Shown piece after piece: positions 49,523 to 61,500 of a stretch of 64,000 bases of DNA. The notes beneath the pieces are model-generated. The model made no database searches and was not told where the DNA came from. It was given only the letters and a program-made list of their open reading frames with translations. The position numbers were made by a program, and so were the translations under genes. Every line of letters begins with the position of its first letter. Position 1 is the stretch's first letter. The DNA comes from Streblospio benedicti (Eukaryota > Annelida > Polychaeta > Spionida > Spionidae), in NCBI GenBank assembly GCA_019095985.1, contig CM032669.1, positions 31,075,959-31,139,958 of the forward strand, in the 5' to 3' direction.

Positions 49523-50937
49523 ATGGCTAAATACTTTGGAATAAGAATATTGTTATTTTTGTTAATTGCGTATGTAGCAAACGGAGATAATGCAGAAGAG
49601 CAAGAAAATATAGTCTTGGATGTCCTGTATCAAGTTCAGGTAATCAGACACGTGTGTACATATACATGACTGTGTTGACTAGTGTGATATAAACTGTTTT
49701 TTGCGTTTTCTTTTAATAAAATAATGCACGACTGGCATAAACAACTACCAAAAAAGCTGTCCACTTTACGATTACTGTGAAAAGATGGCTATAATTACTA
49801 TTTATCTTTTTTCAAATTTCAGTTTCAAATGGGAGTTCTACTAGAGAAATATGCAGATATTGTAGATATGATGGATCATTTACAGGCTACAGTTGGAAGT
49901 TGTAATGGCAAACAGAAAGGTATTTTTGATTTCTCTATAATCAGATCCAACTATAGATCCCAGAGACATAACAGCATTAATATACGATATACCATATGGC
50001 AAAGCCAGATTAAGGTATAGTGGGATTTGAAGTGCTGCCCTATGATCCGAGTCGAGAATCGTGGCATATTGTTGTGAGAAATACTAAAATAAGTTTCATT
50101 TGAAATATATATACTTGGGACTTCCGGTTAGGTGCTTTTGCATAACATAATCTAAGTATGAATTTTTTGACCAAATCTGAGTGCCCCTTAAAATATTTTT
50201 AGCCGTCCATTATTATTAAGGACCTTTGCATACACAATACACACATATTTTTTTGTCAAAGTCTGGGGGCCCTTAAATGATGGGGGCCCCGGGCTGCAGT
50301 CCGCTTTAATAGTCCACCGCCCCTTAATCCGTCATTGCGGTACGCATATATATATACATGCTACATGTATATATTCTAACATTATATATTTTTCATATGT
50401 TCCTAGATGAAAAAGAGCCTACTATATCTTCATCAATTTCCAAATGTGGAAGCATTCTACACGAAAACACAACCCACAATGCTCCAGCTGGATGGACCAT
50501 GTGCTACATCGACGTTCGTCTCGCAGATCATGTGCAATATGGGACTTCCAAGTGTACCGAACTTCTTCAAGACCTCCCCATGTAAACCAGGTTTAGTTTA
50601 TCTGATTAGGCTTTCATAATTGAAACAATGTCTTCGAATTAAAACATCCAATTTGAAGTGTCATATGCGTAATGATTTCCAATTTCACATCTATGCACAT
50701 TAAAAAATTAATAGCCTAATAACAAAATATTTTTTGTTTTACTTGATGCTTAGATACGGAGATGCACAAGGCCTTCTTGCAGCCGGGGGAGATTTTTCTT
50801 GTTGGAGACGCAGCCTGAACAGCTTGCACCGTGAAGTGAATGAACCATGTGGCCGAAGCAAAACTCAACAGGAAGAAACGCTCAAGTCCGGTTGCGACCA
50901 ATGCATTGTAATGCGGGTGTGCTTGAAAGATCCGTGA
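49523..50937 (+). CDS. Secreted Cys-rich protein of 190 residues, unrecognised family
   Basis: Exons 49523-49639, 49823-49919, 50407-50581 and 50754-50937 join with phases 0, 1 and 2, all GT-AG, to one frame ending in TGA. Residues 1-21 form a clean signal peptide (MAKYFGIRILLFLLIAYVANG). Residues about 30-60 are helical (VLYQVQFQMGVLLEKYADIV). From about residue 62 on there are nine or more cysteines: GSCNG, SKCGS, TMCYIDVRLADHV, SKCTEL, FSCWRR, EPCGRS and CDQCIVMRVC. There is one N-glycosylation sequon (HENTTHN). I do not recognise the family; a small extracellular ligand, venom-like or immune effector protein would all fit. The exon 3 donor (GTAAAC, before the in-frame TAA) is the junction that most needs confirmation. 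It lies between the hAT element and a tetraspan gene on the same strand. Confidence 0.75.
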
Positions 50938-51512
50938 GCTTTGGATGGTGGTTGCCCTTCATGAATAATGTCCGGTAGATCAGGAAGACAATAAGAATTT
51001 TTGCGAAGGTTAATTATGCATGTACAATTGCCAGGGTACTCTATATTCGACACGATAACACAATATGTATGTATTATTATCAACAATTGTGCAACAGATT
51101 CATATTTCATTTGATTTATTGTTTTGTAAGGTGTGACTTAATGTACATAACAATCAACTGTGGTTTATAGAGATTAAAATCTGATTTTTGTCATAATTTA
51201 CACAAACCGTTATGTTCTATTTCACCTCAGTTTTACCAGAACACTCTCATTCATGGACAACACTAAATAGACAACCAGAAGAACAACAGGCCTAAATTGG
51301 CATAATAGCAGTTATTAATTTTGATTGCCACCCTAGAGGTCAGTCCCACATGCCACATAACCTATCAAATCACATCATTAGTAATTTCATGTGGTCTGAA
51401 TTCCAACCAATTTGGTTATATATATCCATTCAAACAACATCAAAGCACAAAGTGTTAATATTTGTGTGTGCATGTATCTTTGTTTAGTGTGTGAAAACCT
51501 ACGCATTCTAGT
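50938..51512. other. Intergenic, 575 bp
   Basis: It separates the secreted protein from the tetraspan gene and should contain the former's poly-A site (an ATTAAA lies near 51174) and the latter's promoter. A 'tatatatcc' TATA-like motif lies about 95 bases before the ATG at 51513. Confidence 0.4.
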
Positions 51513-54500
51513 ATGGGATGCAATACAACTTGTTACGTATATTTTGCTTTCGTGTTGGGAGTCTTGTCTCTTACATCTCTGTCAATAGCCGTGGCTACAG
51601 ATTTTTGGATGTTTACAAAGGAGACATTAAGTGTGGAACCGCATGTATCAATGGAAACTGGAACCAGTAAAGATGGACTGCCGGACCTGAAGCCTTTCAC
51701 GATCTTTGCAAACGTGCATGTTGGATTATGGAGGGCGTGTGTATTTTACCCTGAATACCCAGGTTAGCAAATTCAGCACACCCATGAGATTAGGTTTATT
51801 TAGAGTAAAGAGTGGTAATTATTGTTGAAACACTAACCTGAAAACGATCACTAAAGTCACTGTCACATAGAAAAAACGGCTGAAACACGTATGTAGGACG
51901 TACAAATGTTTTGGTGTTTTCTTGATACGCGGGGCTCCGTGGAAAAAAAAAGACAAAAACCTTAACCAGATTTAACACGAATGATACACGGACAATACAC
52001 TTAAAAAAACAGATGATACACGGATTATCCACGCACACTCCCTTTTGGTTGCAAAGTACTGAAAAAACCCAGCACAGATGAACATCGGATAAATAGCATA
52101 TTGCGCGGACGTTTTACGACGATGTACATTTGTATCACGGTAATATCACGTACAGTCCACGTACAATATGAAAATATATCCGCGCAAATACTTTTGAACA
52201 TTCCAAAATGATTAGCGCGGACATCTCGACCCGTAAAATCTCGTCACGTAATTCGCCGTATAAAACCGAACGAGGCACTGATGGTCGGCGTGTCTCCACG
52301 GATGAACCACGGATGAACCACGTACGACAAAAATCTATCCGTGGTACATGCGTGTTTCATCCGTTTTGTCTATGTGACAGTGACTTAACATTTTGTGGAC
52401 CATTTTTCATTATAAATATACAGAAAAAAAAATCAGAATTCACTTAGATCTATCATTTATGTTCCCTCTTGATAGATTCACGACACATGGTACATCAGAA
52501 AAACATGTCCAATAGATGATAACGTATTTCGCACTTGTTCTACATATGAAAAGTATGTTTTTGAGCAGAAGAAGAGCCAGCCTGCAGCGCCATAGGATTC
52601 CACCAACAGCAGCCGTCTATTGGATCCGAGGGAGATTTGACCAACAACCTGATCCGTAGGTTAATTCCTTTATTTGTCCTTTTATACTCCCAGTGTAAAT
52701 ACGATAGTTAAGAAAGGCATTTCTTATTATGACAATAATAGGAGAGTACGTTGATTCGTTGATTCAGAGAATACTTATCACCTAGTATGGCCTAGATACA
52801 TGTTTGACTCACTAGACGTTTCATATTGTTAGGTACTACATAAGATTGGGGAACGGGGGTGGGGGGGCAAGGGTACAACATTTCTAATTAAAAATCAATC
52901 ATATTGAAGCAAGTGATTGTGTAAACAGCTATGTATCGAATGAATATTAGAAAATAAAATAGTTGTATATGCTTTATATATATTGTTGCAATTATCCACT
53001 GTGCTACATGCTGAAAACGTTATTGCATCAGGACACTTTTTGAGGGACCGGAAACGACATTTTAGTTACCTTTATGCAAGTCACATTGCCCCTCAGGTGT
53101 CCGACATCGGTGGAGCTCGGTGTTTTTTTTTTGGTTATTGCCGAGTACTCCTCCTCGTAAGTATATAGCTCGGCGACGTTAGCGGGCGACGTCAGGCGAC
53201 TAAACAAACACCGACCGATGCCAGTATGGTGTTTGCGTGAAATAGGCATTTTTTCCCGTTGGTCGGTCAGACATCCGCCAATGCCTGGTAAATAAACAGG
53301 CGATAATCGGCGGTCTCTCATGGTGCCCTGTCATGATAACCGGCCGAGATTACCGGCCAGTGTAACGTCGTACATAGGTGGAACATTCGTCCCAAGAATT
53401 TTGCTGTTTGATGACAGTCCCCGTGCCATAGTCGCCTGTGCACCGGCCGAGGCGTATTCTGTTGTGATAAGAATGTGACTATGGTGGAGAGCTCGGTGAG
53501 AGCACGGCGAATTTGAACTCCAATGATATATTTTCTCGAGCTGCCACCGATGTGGTGTTCAGCCGCAAACTCCTGCCGGTGATTTCGGAAGTCTGGCCGG
53601 CGTCTGTTGAAAGTCGCATATAGTCTAGGTCCTTATGTAGGAAATTTTGCCTTAGCTGGCAAAATTCCTACAGTTTGTTTTTTTTGATTTTTTCCAATTT
53701 AGAAGATCCTACTGATGATAAATTCCATTGGCCCCGAATTTTCCCGACATTTTTAAGGACGTTATGGCCTAAATTCAAAATGGCCGCTCATGGTTTTGAG
53801 AATATGTGCTAAGCAGCCATTCTGTTTACAAACCACTTGCTTATAAGTTATCAAATGATACTTTTTGCTTACATGAATTTATCTGAGATATATATTTTGC
53901 TTATATATGTGAAATTTATTAATCAAAAATCCAAAATGGCCACCAAAAAGACATTTTTATTAAAAATATCTAACATTTTGTTCGTTTCGGCTTATTTACT
54001 AAAGCTTTACGAGAACTGTACAATTTGAGTATGTATTACAAATTGAAAAGTGAGTAAACCATCATTAAACCATGATTGAAAAGCAACATAAATGTCAAAT
54101 TTATGAATTTAAGATTGCTGCTATGAGGCAGATTGATATAACAGTGAATATATTGAAACATTATACCTATGCCATTGAAATCACACCCACCGGGCTATGT
54201 GACTTAAGCAGTAAACTACAATTGTCCCTAGCTGTATGCATGCCGCATATGATGCATGTGTACAAGAATAGCATAGCAAACATATATTTGGACATCAACG
54301 TCCAAAGAAATTATAGCTCTTTTAAATCCACCCTCTATACATAGAGTAAAAGTGAAGTTACCCCCCCCATTTTATTTGGCCCGGAATTTGGAAGAATCCA
54401 GGCGGATTCAGCATTTTTATTTCCTCCCCGGAATATGTTGATTCCGTCCTCCTATGTTCCTGGCATTTGATAATCTTTGTTTGTAAACATTTCCGAGAAA

Positions 54501-55777
54501 CGGAGCCCAAAGACTTTGTCGCCGGGGTAAAAATATAACGGTCACATGCAACCGAAGGCTGAAACGGAGCTTCGCCAAACCGGTTCAACCAGTCTAACTA
54601 CGGCGCCGTCATGTTAATACAGCGCCGTCATGAAAATCCTCCGGCTGAAATGTGCAAGATAGGCCAAATAACATGGCGCCCGGCGTAAAACGACTCCGTC
54701 ATGCTGCTACCGTCGTAAAACCGGCTCTGGCCGGTTTGTAAACCGGCTCTGGCCGGTTTGTGTGCCAGGCTCTGGCCGGTTTGTGTGCCAGCCGCTATAT
54801 AACGGACGACCGGATTGGCGGCAACCAGCAAAAACATTTGTTTGTTTTCATATCAGAATTATTAGATTTTGCATACATATTTACATAATTTTGTCATTAA
54901 TTCAACTTCTCTTCCAAGATGTGCAACGTATTTAAATTACTTATAAGATACAATCCAAATCACAATGTTTTTGTTCATAAAATGAACATCATTTACAAAA
55001 TCATATCACAGGTTTTCACAAATACAGAATGTCAAACACACTTCAGCATTTAGTTCACAACAGTGCGAAGAACTTTATCACACAACTTGCTGTTCAACTT
55101 GAGAGGCTTGTTCAGTTTCCATTTCTTCATCAGTTGGAACATCATTTTGCTCATCTGGAAGATGTACTTGCATACGTGCCTTATGCGCTCTTCTTGCCAA
55201 GGCACCGCACCTGCAGGGGAGTTGAAGTATGCCACCAAAGTCTGCTGCTGTATCTTTGCCACCTCCAGTTCCCTCACACCTTGGTGCCTGCCATCCAGAG
55301 GTTGAAGATTGGCGTTCTGTCGCCATGGACCGTGAATAAGGTTGTGATCTTCATCTTCAGCATCTAAGTGTACATTATGATACCCATTTTCTAAACACAA
55401 ACACTTCTGTCAAGCCTAGTCAGTGGGTATATATACAGCTTAAAACCATACAGATGTAGGTAGATCCTCATCTATCCCCACGCTCCAGGTCCTGGCGCAA
55501 GGGAGCTCCAGGTGCGTGCACAAATTCCACTGGTAATTGAAGAAAACCCGCACAAATTGGACTTTCAATCTCTACGGCAGGAGCTTATCCGGAGCCTCAT
55601 CCGGAGGGGATTAACGCCGATCCATATTTCCCTCTCCGGCCGGCATACGAAAAATGATTTCTCCTGAGAAGTGGATTTTGCAGCGTCCGTTTCAATGCCC
55701 GGAACCTGAAATTCGCCGGCCGTAATGATCCACGGATTCGGACTTTGCCATTTTTCGAGGGATTTTTTTTTTTTTTT

Positions 55778-55808
<31 letters not shown>

Positions 55809-57100
55809 AACGCACTAACACAAGTATTTTTCACCATAGATATCTCAATCTCTACATGAGTGGTATTACCATTGTCGTATTACCATTTTGTATACCATCT
55901 ATAAATAATACTTGCTAATGTTGTAATTTTCCTTGACAAAAGATGAACAACAGCCCACCATACATAGCTAATAAAAAAAAATGAAATTTTGATGATTACA
56001 TGGATATGTATATATTTTAAAATTCTACTGGCATACGGTTTCAAAGAGATTGAAGTTTTCTTCTCTGTACTTCAGGCATATCGCGTATACTACTGTTTTT
56101 GCGTTTTATTACCGTACAGGTGTGGTGATCAAGGCTTTGCCGTACGTGCTGACGTCACTGTCATGCCTCGTTCTGGCCTTCCTCTGCACACTAATTGGTA
56201 ACTGCACTGGCAGGTGTCCCGTGATGCAGGTGTCAGGGATAATCCTATTCTTACTCTCAGGTTCGTTTGATTTTAATAGTATTACAGCCCCCCCGCCCCC
56301 CCCCCCTCCATTGCTAGCTTCCAAAAGTTGGTTGCTCCATAGAAAGAGGGGAATTTACAGCGCAGGATTAAATGACTTAAAATACTCACCAACATTTCCC
56401 TCAAAGTGGTTGAGCCCTGGCGCCCAGCCTACCCGCTCATGACGAGCCTGTGTAATTTGATAGACGGAGTTATGTGGCGTATATTTGTGTTTTCAAATAT
56501 ATAACCACAAAGACGTTTAAATAAACATATTTGTACCCAAATCATTATTTTGCAAATTGGCGAGGTATTAGTTCTTCATCGGGGTCAAGTTAAAAGTTGT
56601 GTTTAAAAAAAAAACTATTTTTCATTTTAATTGTTCCTAGATCTAGTAATTTGTGTAATGCATGATCATGAAAATAACGCATTTTATTGGCAAGTTTACC
56701 AATTAAATGCAACGTTTCTACAATTTTAGATGTAAGTATGGAATATAACCACACAAATGTTGGCAAATTTACAATAATATACTGGATGCACATATCATTA
56801 TTTAATGTCCCTTTATTTTCAGCCTTAGTATTAGCCATCGCAGTGGTCATCTACTCAAGTGCAATTAACGAAGTCCTGGAACCAATCCACGAGAGCGCTA
56901 ATCCGCTGGTATTCCAGTTCCAGTATGGTTGGTCTTTTAGTTGCGCTGGTTTCTCATTTATATTCTCGATGTCGTCTGCAGTTGTCAATTCTACTGTTTA
57001 CGTCAGACAGTTACCACTTGAGGAAGGTGGTGAGATGAATGCAAAACCTCGCCGACAAAACAAGGGTATTTCAATTCAAGAAGACCAAACTTATTTGTAG
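51513..57100 (+). CDS. Claudin/CACNG-like four-span membrane protein
   Basis: Exons 51513-51762, 52569-52659, 56076-56260 and 56823-57100 (phases 1, 2, 1) give 267 residues ending in TAG. The claudin-superfamily signature W-GLW-C-C is present: DFWMF after the first membrane segment, then GLWRAC (exon 1) and the second Cys in EEPACSAIG (exon 2). Membrane segments: about 8-28, VIKALPYVLTSLSCLVLAFL in exon 3, VSGIILFLLSGALVLAIAVV across exons 3-4, and WSFSCAGFSFIFSMSS in exon 4. The cytoplasmic tail has basic KPRRQNKG. Family members are claudins, PMP22/EMP proteins and calcium-channel or AMPA-receptor gamma subunits; spacing and length suit a CACNG-like or invertebrate claudin-like protein. Exon 2 is least certain: an overlapping open frame at 52476-52592 is out of phase with exon 1. 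AATAAA at 57411 may be the poly-A signal. Confidence 0.8.
51855..52385. mobile_element. 531 bp MITE in intron 1, PIF/Harbinger-like
   Basis: TAA duplications flank it (51852-51854 and 52386-52388). Inverted ends of about 40 bp begin AGTCACTGTCACATAGA and continue with 'aaacgg-tgaaacacg-atgta'. The interior is rich in 'ccgtgg', 'cgtac' and related motifs and has no coding frame. It is a different family from the poly-C MITEs but has the same target-site type. Confidence 0.85.
53030..53670. other. GC-rich island of unknown origin in intron 2
   Basis: Clearly more GC-rich than its surroundings, with many 'ccgg', 'cggcg' and 'gccgag' motifs in both orientations. It ends at a short perfect hairpin ('taggaaattttgcc' and its complement) near 53637-53670. 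No coding frame recognised; probably another eroded element. Confidence 0.4.
54355..55806 (-). mobile_element. PIF/Harbinger-like element with transposase remnant
   Basis: A GC-rich block bounded by 'gttacccccccc' on the left and 'ggggggggtaac' on the right, so the outermost bases are inverted. Subterminal parts carry 'ccggcgta' and 'gccggccg' motifs on both sides. The interior includes a HARBI1-like C-terminus (55050-55400). A minisatellite of 'ggctctggccggtttgt' units lies at about 54720-54790. Flanking bases do not give a convincing TWA duplication. Confidence 0.55.
55050..55400 (-). pseudogene. HARBI1-like transposase, C-terminal fragment
   Basis: The minus-strand frame reads NLIHGPWRQNANLQPLDGRH and, a little later, TLVAYFNSPAGAVPWQEERI. 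The 'G-x-WR' box followed by 'YFNSPAGAVPWQ' is characteristic of the C-terminal tail of PIF/Harbinger (DDE_Tnp_4) nucleases. The catalytic DDE part is absent, so this is a fragment. It may share ancestry with the source of the TWA-flanked MITEs in the window. Confidence 0.7.
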
Positions 57101-58459
57101 TAAACATAGATTTCTACAATTTAGGACTGCAATTATAATCAAAATTGAGATATAATGCAATGTGTTTTTCTCGAACTCTTATAGTCAAATATACGGATAA
57201 CACATGCAAATAGCTTGGGTAAACGTGACATTCCAGATAACCCAAACATTAGGTAGCAAACGTCTCATACACGTACTGTCTTCAAGTTCGATATAAGCGG
57301 ACCAAAGTGTAATGACAGCAGCTAGTCCGTGTGCTATTTGAGAGCCCGTTGGAAAATGTAACGTGTGTGTATATATATATATATGCAGAGTATGTGCATG
57401 TGAAAGTGATAATAAAAACAGGACCAGGCAAAATGATAGGTATGTGGTACATGGCTAATCATACACATATGGCACAAGACAAAAAAAAATAGCCCTGTGT
57501 AAATTGTATTATTTTTTTTATGTAGATGACTCATGCCTTTTGTGTCTTTCCAATTAAGTAATTCAAAGTGTTCCAAATGATATAAAACGTATGAGTTTTA
57601 TGGTGAGTGATAAATCAAGTGTTTTAGAATGCATATTTGTAAGGCAAAATGTGTGAACCAAAGTTATAGCTCTAATGTTATTACTGTGTATCATCATAAA
57701 TCAACACCACTGAATTAATGGTAACATTTCCAAATGTGATTACTTCACATGAGCAAATTATGGTACAAATTCCAGATGACCACAAAATAGACTAGAATAG
57801 CATCAGGATGTAATAACATCATTGGGGAATTCTATTTGTTTTGTTTTTCTCATTTATTGTTGCTTATCAAGTGTTTGTGGTAGCTATATATTATCTAAGC
57901 TTTAAAATATTTAGTACTATATTTCTCTCGGCCTTGTTTTCCATTGGCCTGGCAATTACTGTTTTGTCATAGTTTGCAGCTCAGTTGAATTTGAAATAAA
58001 TGTACAATGTAGACAATGACAATGACATCCAGTCTGCAGCGTCACCGCCATGCCCATTGTGAGTGCTTGATACTCCCATGTGAATACACCCATATCCTTC
58101 TCAATTGAAACTGCATTTTCTCAAATGAAAGAGCATTAGTACTGGGTTTGCCTATCAGAACCTTAAGCCCTATACGTTTTCACAATTTTGGTAGGGTGTA
58201 GGGCCACTGAAATTGAAGATGTACCACTGGCAAACCCAGGGTTTTATAATAAAAACAAAATAAGTGTGTGCATGAACAAGAGCATGAGAGTGCGTGGAAG
58301 TGCGTGTATGCAATGCCAAAAGCTAATCGAGACGGGAAAAAATGGTGTGAATGTGAGAGGTCCCAGTCCCTGTAACCGTCACTAGCTTACACACACCGGA
58401 AACTACCAAAATAGTGAAAATGAAATATACAAATCTGCTCAGCAAACTACCATACAAAC
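57101..58459. other. 3' flank of the tetraspan gene, no further gene
   Basis: Holds possible poly-A signals (AATAAA at 57411 and near 57994) and a TA microsatellite at 57371-57384. An inverted pair near 58139-58244 ('actgggtttgcc' and 'ggcaaacccag') and another at about 58174 and 58400 ('ttttcacaattttggtag' type) hint at a small eroded element. Confidence 0.4.
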
Positions 58460-58572
58460 CTGAAGTGTTATAAGTTGATGCTGGAGCTTGTTTAAGTGGA
58501 TAGGGAGTTGGACTCTGCGCTGGTACTTTTAGTTCTGCTGAAGTTGCTGGTTTTGGAATAATATTAGATGCA
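58460..58572 (-). CDS. Candidate Pro/Ala/Ser-rich exon
   Basis: A 113 bp open stretch between an AG acceptor and a GT donor on the minus strand, reading SNIIPKPATSAELKVPAQ and PYPLKQAPASTYNTSG. Base use (many GCA, CCA) looks coding. No partner exon was found on either side. Confidence 0.35.
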
Positions 58573-61500
58573 CTAGTTTATGACTGAAAGAGAATATTAT
58601 TGATACACTTGTGTAGTTGTGTAGTTATGCTGTAGACTTGCAATTTTCTTTTCGTTGAAGTTGGGCTCGTCCCAGAGAATATTATTAGGAGAGTCTTGAG
58701 ACCCTGATTTTTTTGTTTAATTACAAGTATATTTTGAAAGTGAATTTCTATTAGAGATTTGAATCTCTGATTGTAATAAGCTACAACTGCTGCATAAAAA
58801 CTTATCTCAGTTGACTATTGGCTATACCAAGTGGAAATCAGTAATCTACAAACCCTAGGGGTGAATTCATTATCTATTTGTGGTGCTTGTCCATCACAGT
58901 CTTATATATTTATAGTAGTCTAGGAAGGACATCCACTTATAGGATTTAGACTCGACCTTGGAGTACAGCTGCTTAATCCTGCTGGGTATTACAATGAATA
59001 TATAATTATACAATAGAAATTATATAACAAGTAGCGTATACCCGTGGGGATGAACAATCAAAAGAGGACAATCAAGTCTCATACCCCATTTCTGACGTAA
59101 ATACCGCACATACCCCCACCTCACCACACCTTTCACTATGTCCTCGCATAGCTGGGGTCTACAGCAGCCGCACTGTCCTAACACCCCACTCTAGCCCCCA
59201 CCATTGTAGCACTATTCTAACAGCCATCTTGGCCTCCAACACCCACCACTGTAGTAATAACACTAACTCACCATTCTGACAGCACCGGTCCTGATTGTAC
59301 TTCCCCACGTCAACTACACACACTCACAGCTACGTATGATTCAATAGCAAATTTTCCAAAGCAAGGGTCTACAGCATCTGTACTGTCCTGACATCACAGC
59401 CCATCGTCCTGACAGCATCCACCACTGGTTTAGCAATGCCCAACCCCATTCTGACAGCTCCTAACCATGTCCTGAGACCCCGTGACCATGTCCTGATAGC
59501 GCCCAGAGCATAATAAACGAAAAGCACGAAATTAAATGCTAATTACACATGAACCTACACTATTTGACATGCATACACAATACACACAGTCAAAACCCAG
59601 ATATAAAAGCAACTTAAACACTTACACACTGCACTAGAACACGCCTAATAAGGCCTCCCAGGGGCTGTCCTCATATAGTCTTAATAGAGAGTGGTTCTAT
59701 TAATGTAGGTATGCACTGGTCGTTTCATGAAAGCTTGGGACAGAGATCGTCTGTAGATTGCTGTAGAAATGATGTCTTTGTAGAGGTGGTGTTAATTAAG
59801 GTTCTAATGTGTACACATAGTCCAAGATTAATATTTGAACCCATGTGACACATTTTACGCCTTTATGCCCAATCGCATATAAGTCAGTGAACCAGTTTTA
59901 ACGTGCTGCAATGGAATTGCATTTGAATGACCTGGATCTGACCATCCTCCAGTAACATAATTATGTAGGGTACACCACTGACACCAAGGGCTGTTCTTTG
60001 ATTAGCCCGTGATTGCTCTGTGGAGGATGGCCTTGGTGTCTTGTTCGTACTATGACCGATCTGGACACATTGTACCCTAGATTCATTCACAGATGGACAA
60101 GTGTCATTAACACTTATTGATCATGCTACTATTCCTATATGTGTAGTGTGAGTGTTTGTGTAAATGTAACATGTTATGAGTAAAGCCCCAGTCAGACAGT
60201 CACGAAAGTTAACCCCGAATTATTACTGGTCATCGAGAAGCAATGTCCGAAACAAATCATATCTTTTGAAACACGCTTGAGAAAACAAACAAACAATATC
60301 AATTATAATATGGACTGACTGATTCTATAGCCCAATAACCTGTCCGTGTAAACCCCCCACGTGTCTTGTCTCCATTTCCCATATTTCATACATAAAGTGA
60401 GCCTATTCTTTAAGGACACCTGTTTTATGTGCACATTTTACATTTCTCTCCAAGGTGTTGACATTAGACAGCTTCCACTGGACTACAATAATTCACGAAA
60501 GCACAGTTGTTTAAAACGCAAAATGCAATGCCGCTATAATCGCCATTCATTTAAAAGCACACATATTTTCCATACTACCATGCAATTTGAGGTTGGCTTC
60601 GTCAGTCCAGATATCCCCTTTCCACAGTGTACTTTTACGGGAAGTTAATGAAGGTTTTGAATTGTGTATACAATGTGTTGACTTCAAAGTGTTTGTACGC
60701 ACCACCACCGTAGGATACGGGAATTAATTTACACTATATAGTCAATCTTACAATTTTCAATAACCCGTGAATTGAATAATCAAATAAGCCCTAAATGGAT
60801 GAGGATTGATTGATACCCAGTATTCATTAATAATAACAAAAAGGAAAATCAGTCGACGTAAAGAATGGTTTCTTAATTGAGCACTTTGCTAAGAATGGTT
60901 CATTAATTGAGCACTTGCTAGACTAAAATGGCCCCTATTACACGCTTGTGTATACATATAACTTGAAGTATTTCATACACTGAGCGACCCCATCCAATCT
61001 ACAAATTCGTGATTGCACGAGCATTATCTAATTATATCAGCATCTGATGCAAATGTAGAGCCATTGGTTATTTCTGCACTGGGATGGTTGGTTCTGCCAC
61101 GTTCATGGATATATACAATTCTGATTGGGTGACTACACGTTAGATCACCCTATCTAACATGCATGAAGCGTACCAAAAATGGAAATGTATGAGGAAATTG
61201 TAGGAAGGCAGACGGTACTCTTACAGTTTTACATAATGACTTTCAGAAATATAATCATTCATTGGTGACAAATAAGCTAATTGATGCAGTGTGAAAGCGA
61301 TTTCCTTCGATCGGCAATCCTATAATAACCAAAAATTGCATTCTCTCTAATACATGTATATACAAATATATGTGCTTTCTCCTGATTTTGGGATAAGCAA
61401 CACGTGATGCCATTTGCACGTATCTACATAATACTTTCAAAACTCGTCTACATCCCTAAACCCCTGCAAGTGCTGGGTTAATGGAATTCAAAATACTCAA

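Noticed and set aside
50407-50619. Alternative frame starting ATGAAAAAGAGC in exon 3 of the secreted gene
   Set aside because: Out of phase with exons 1-2; the phase-consistent frame carries the cysteines and joins exon 4.
54355-55806. TWA target duplication for the Harbinger-like block
   Set aside because: The flanks read TTA on the left and TAA on the right, which are complements (part of the inverted ends) rather than a direct duplication.
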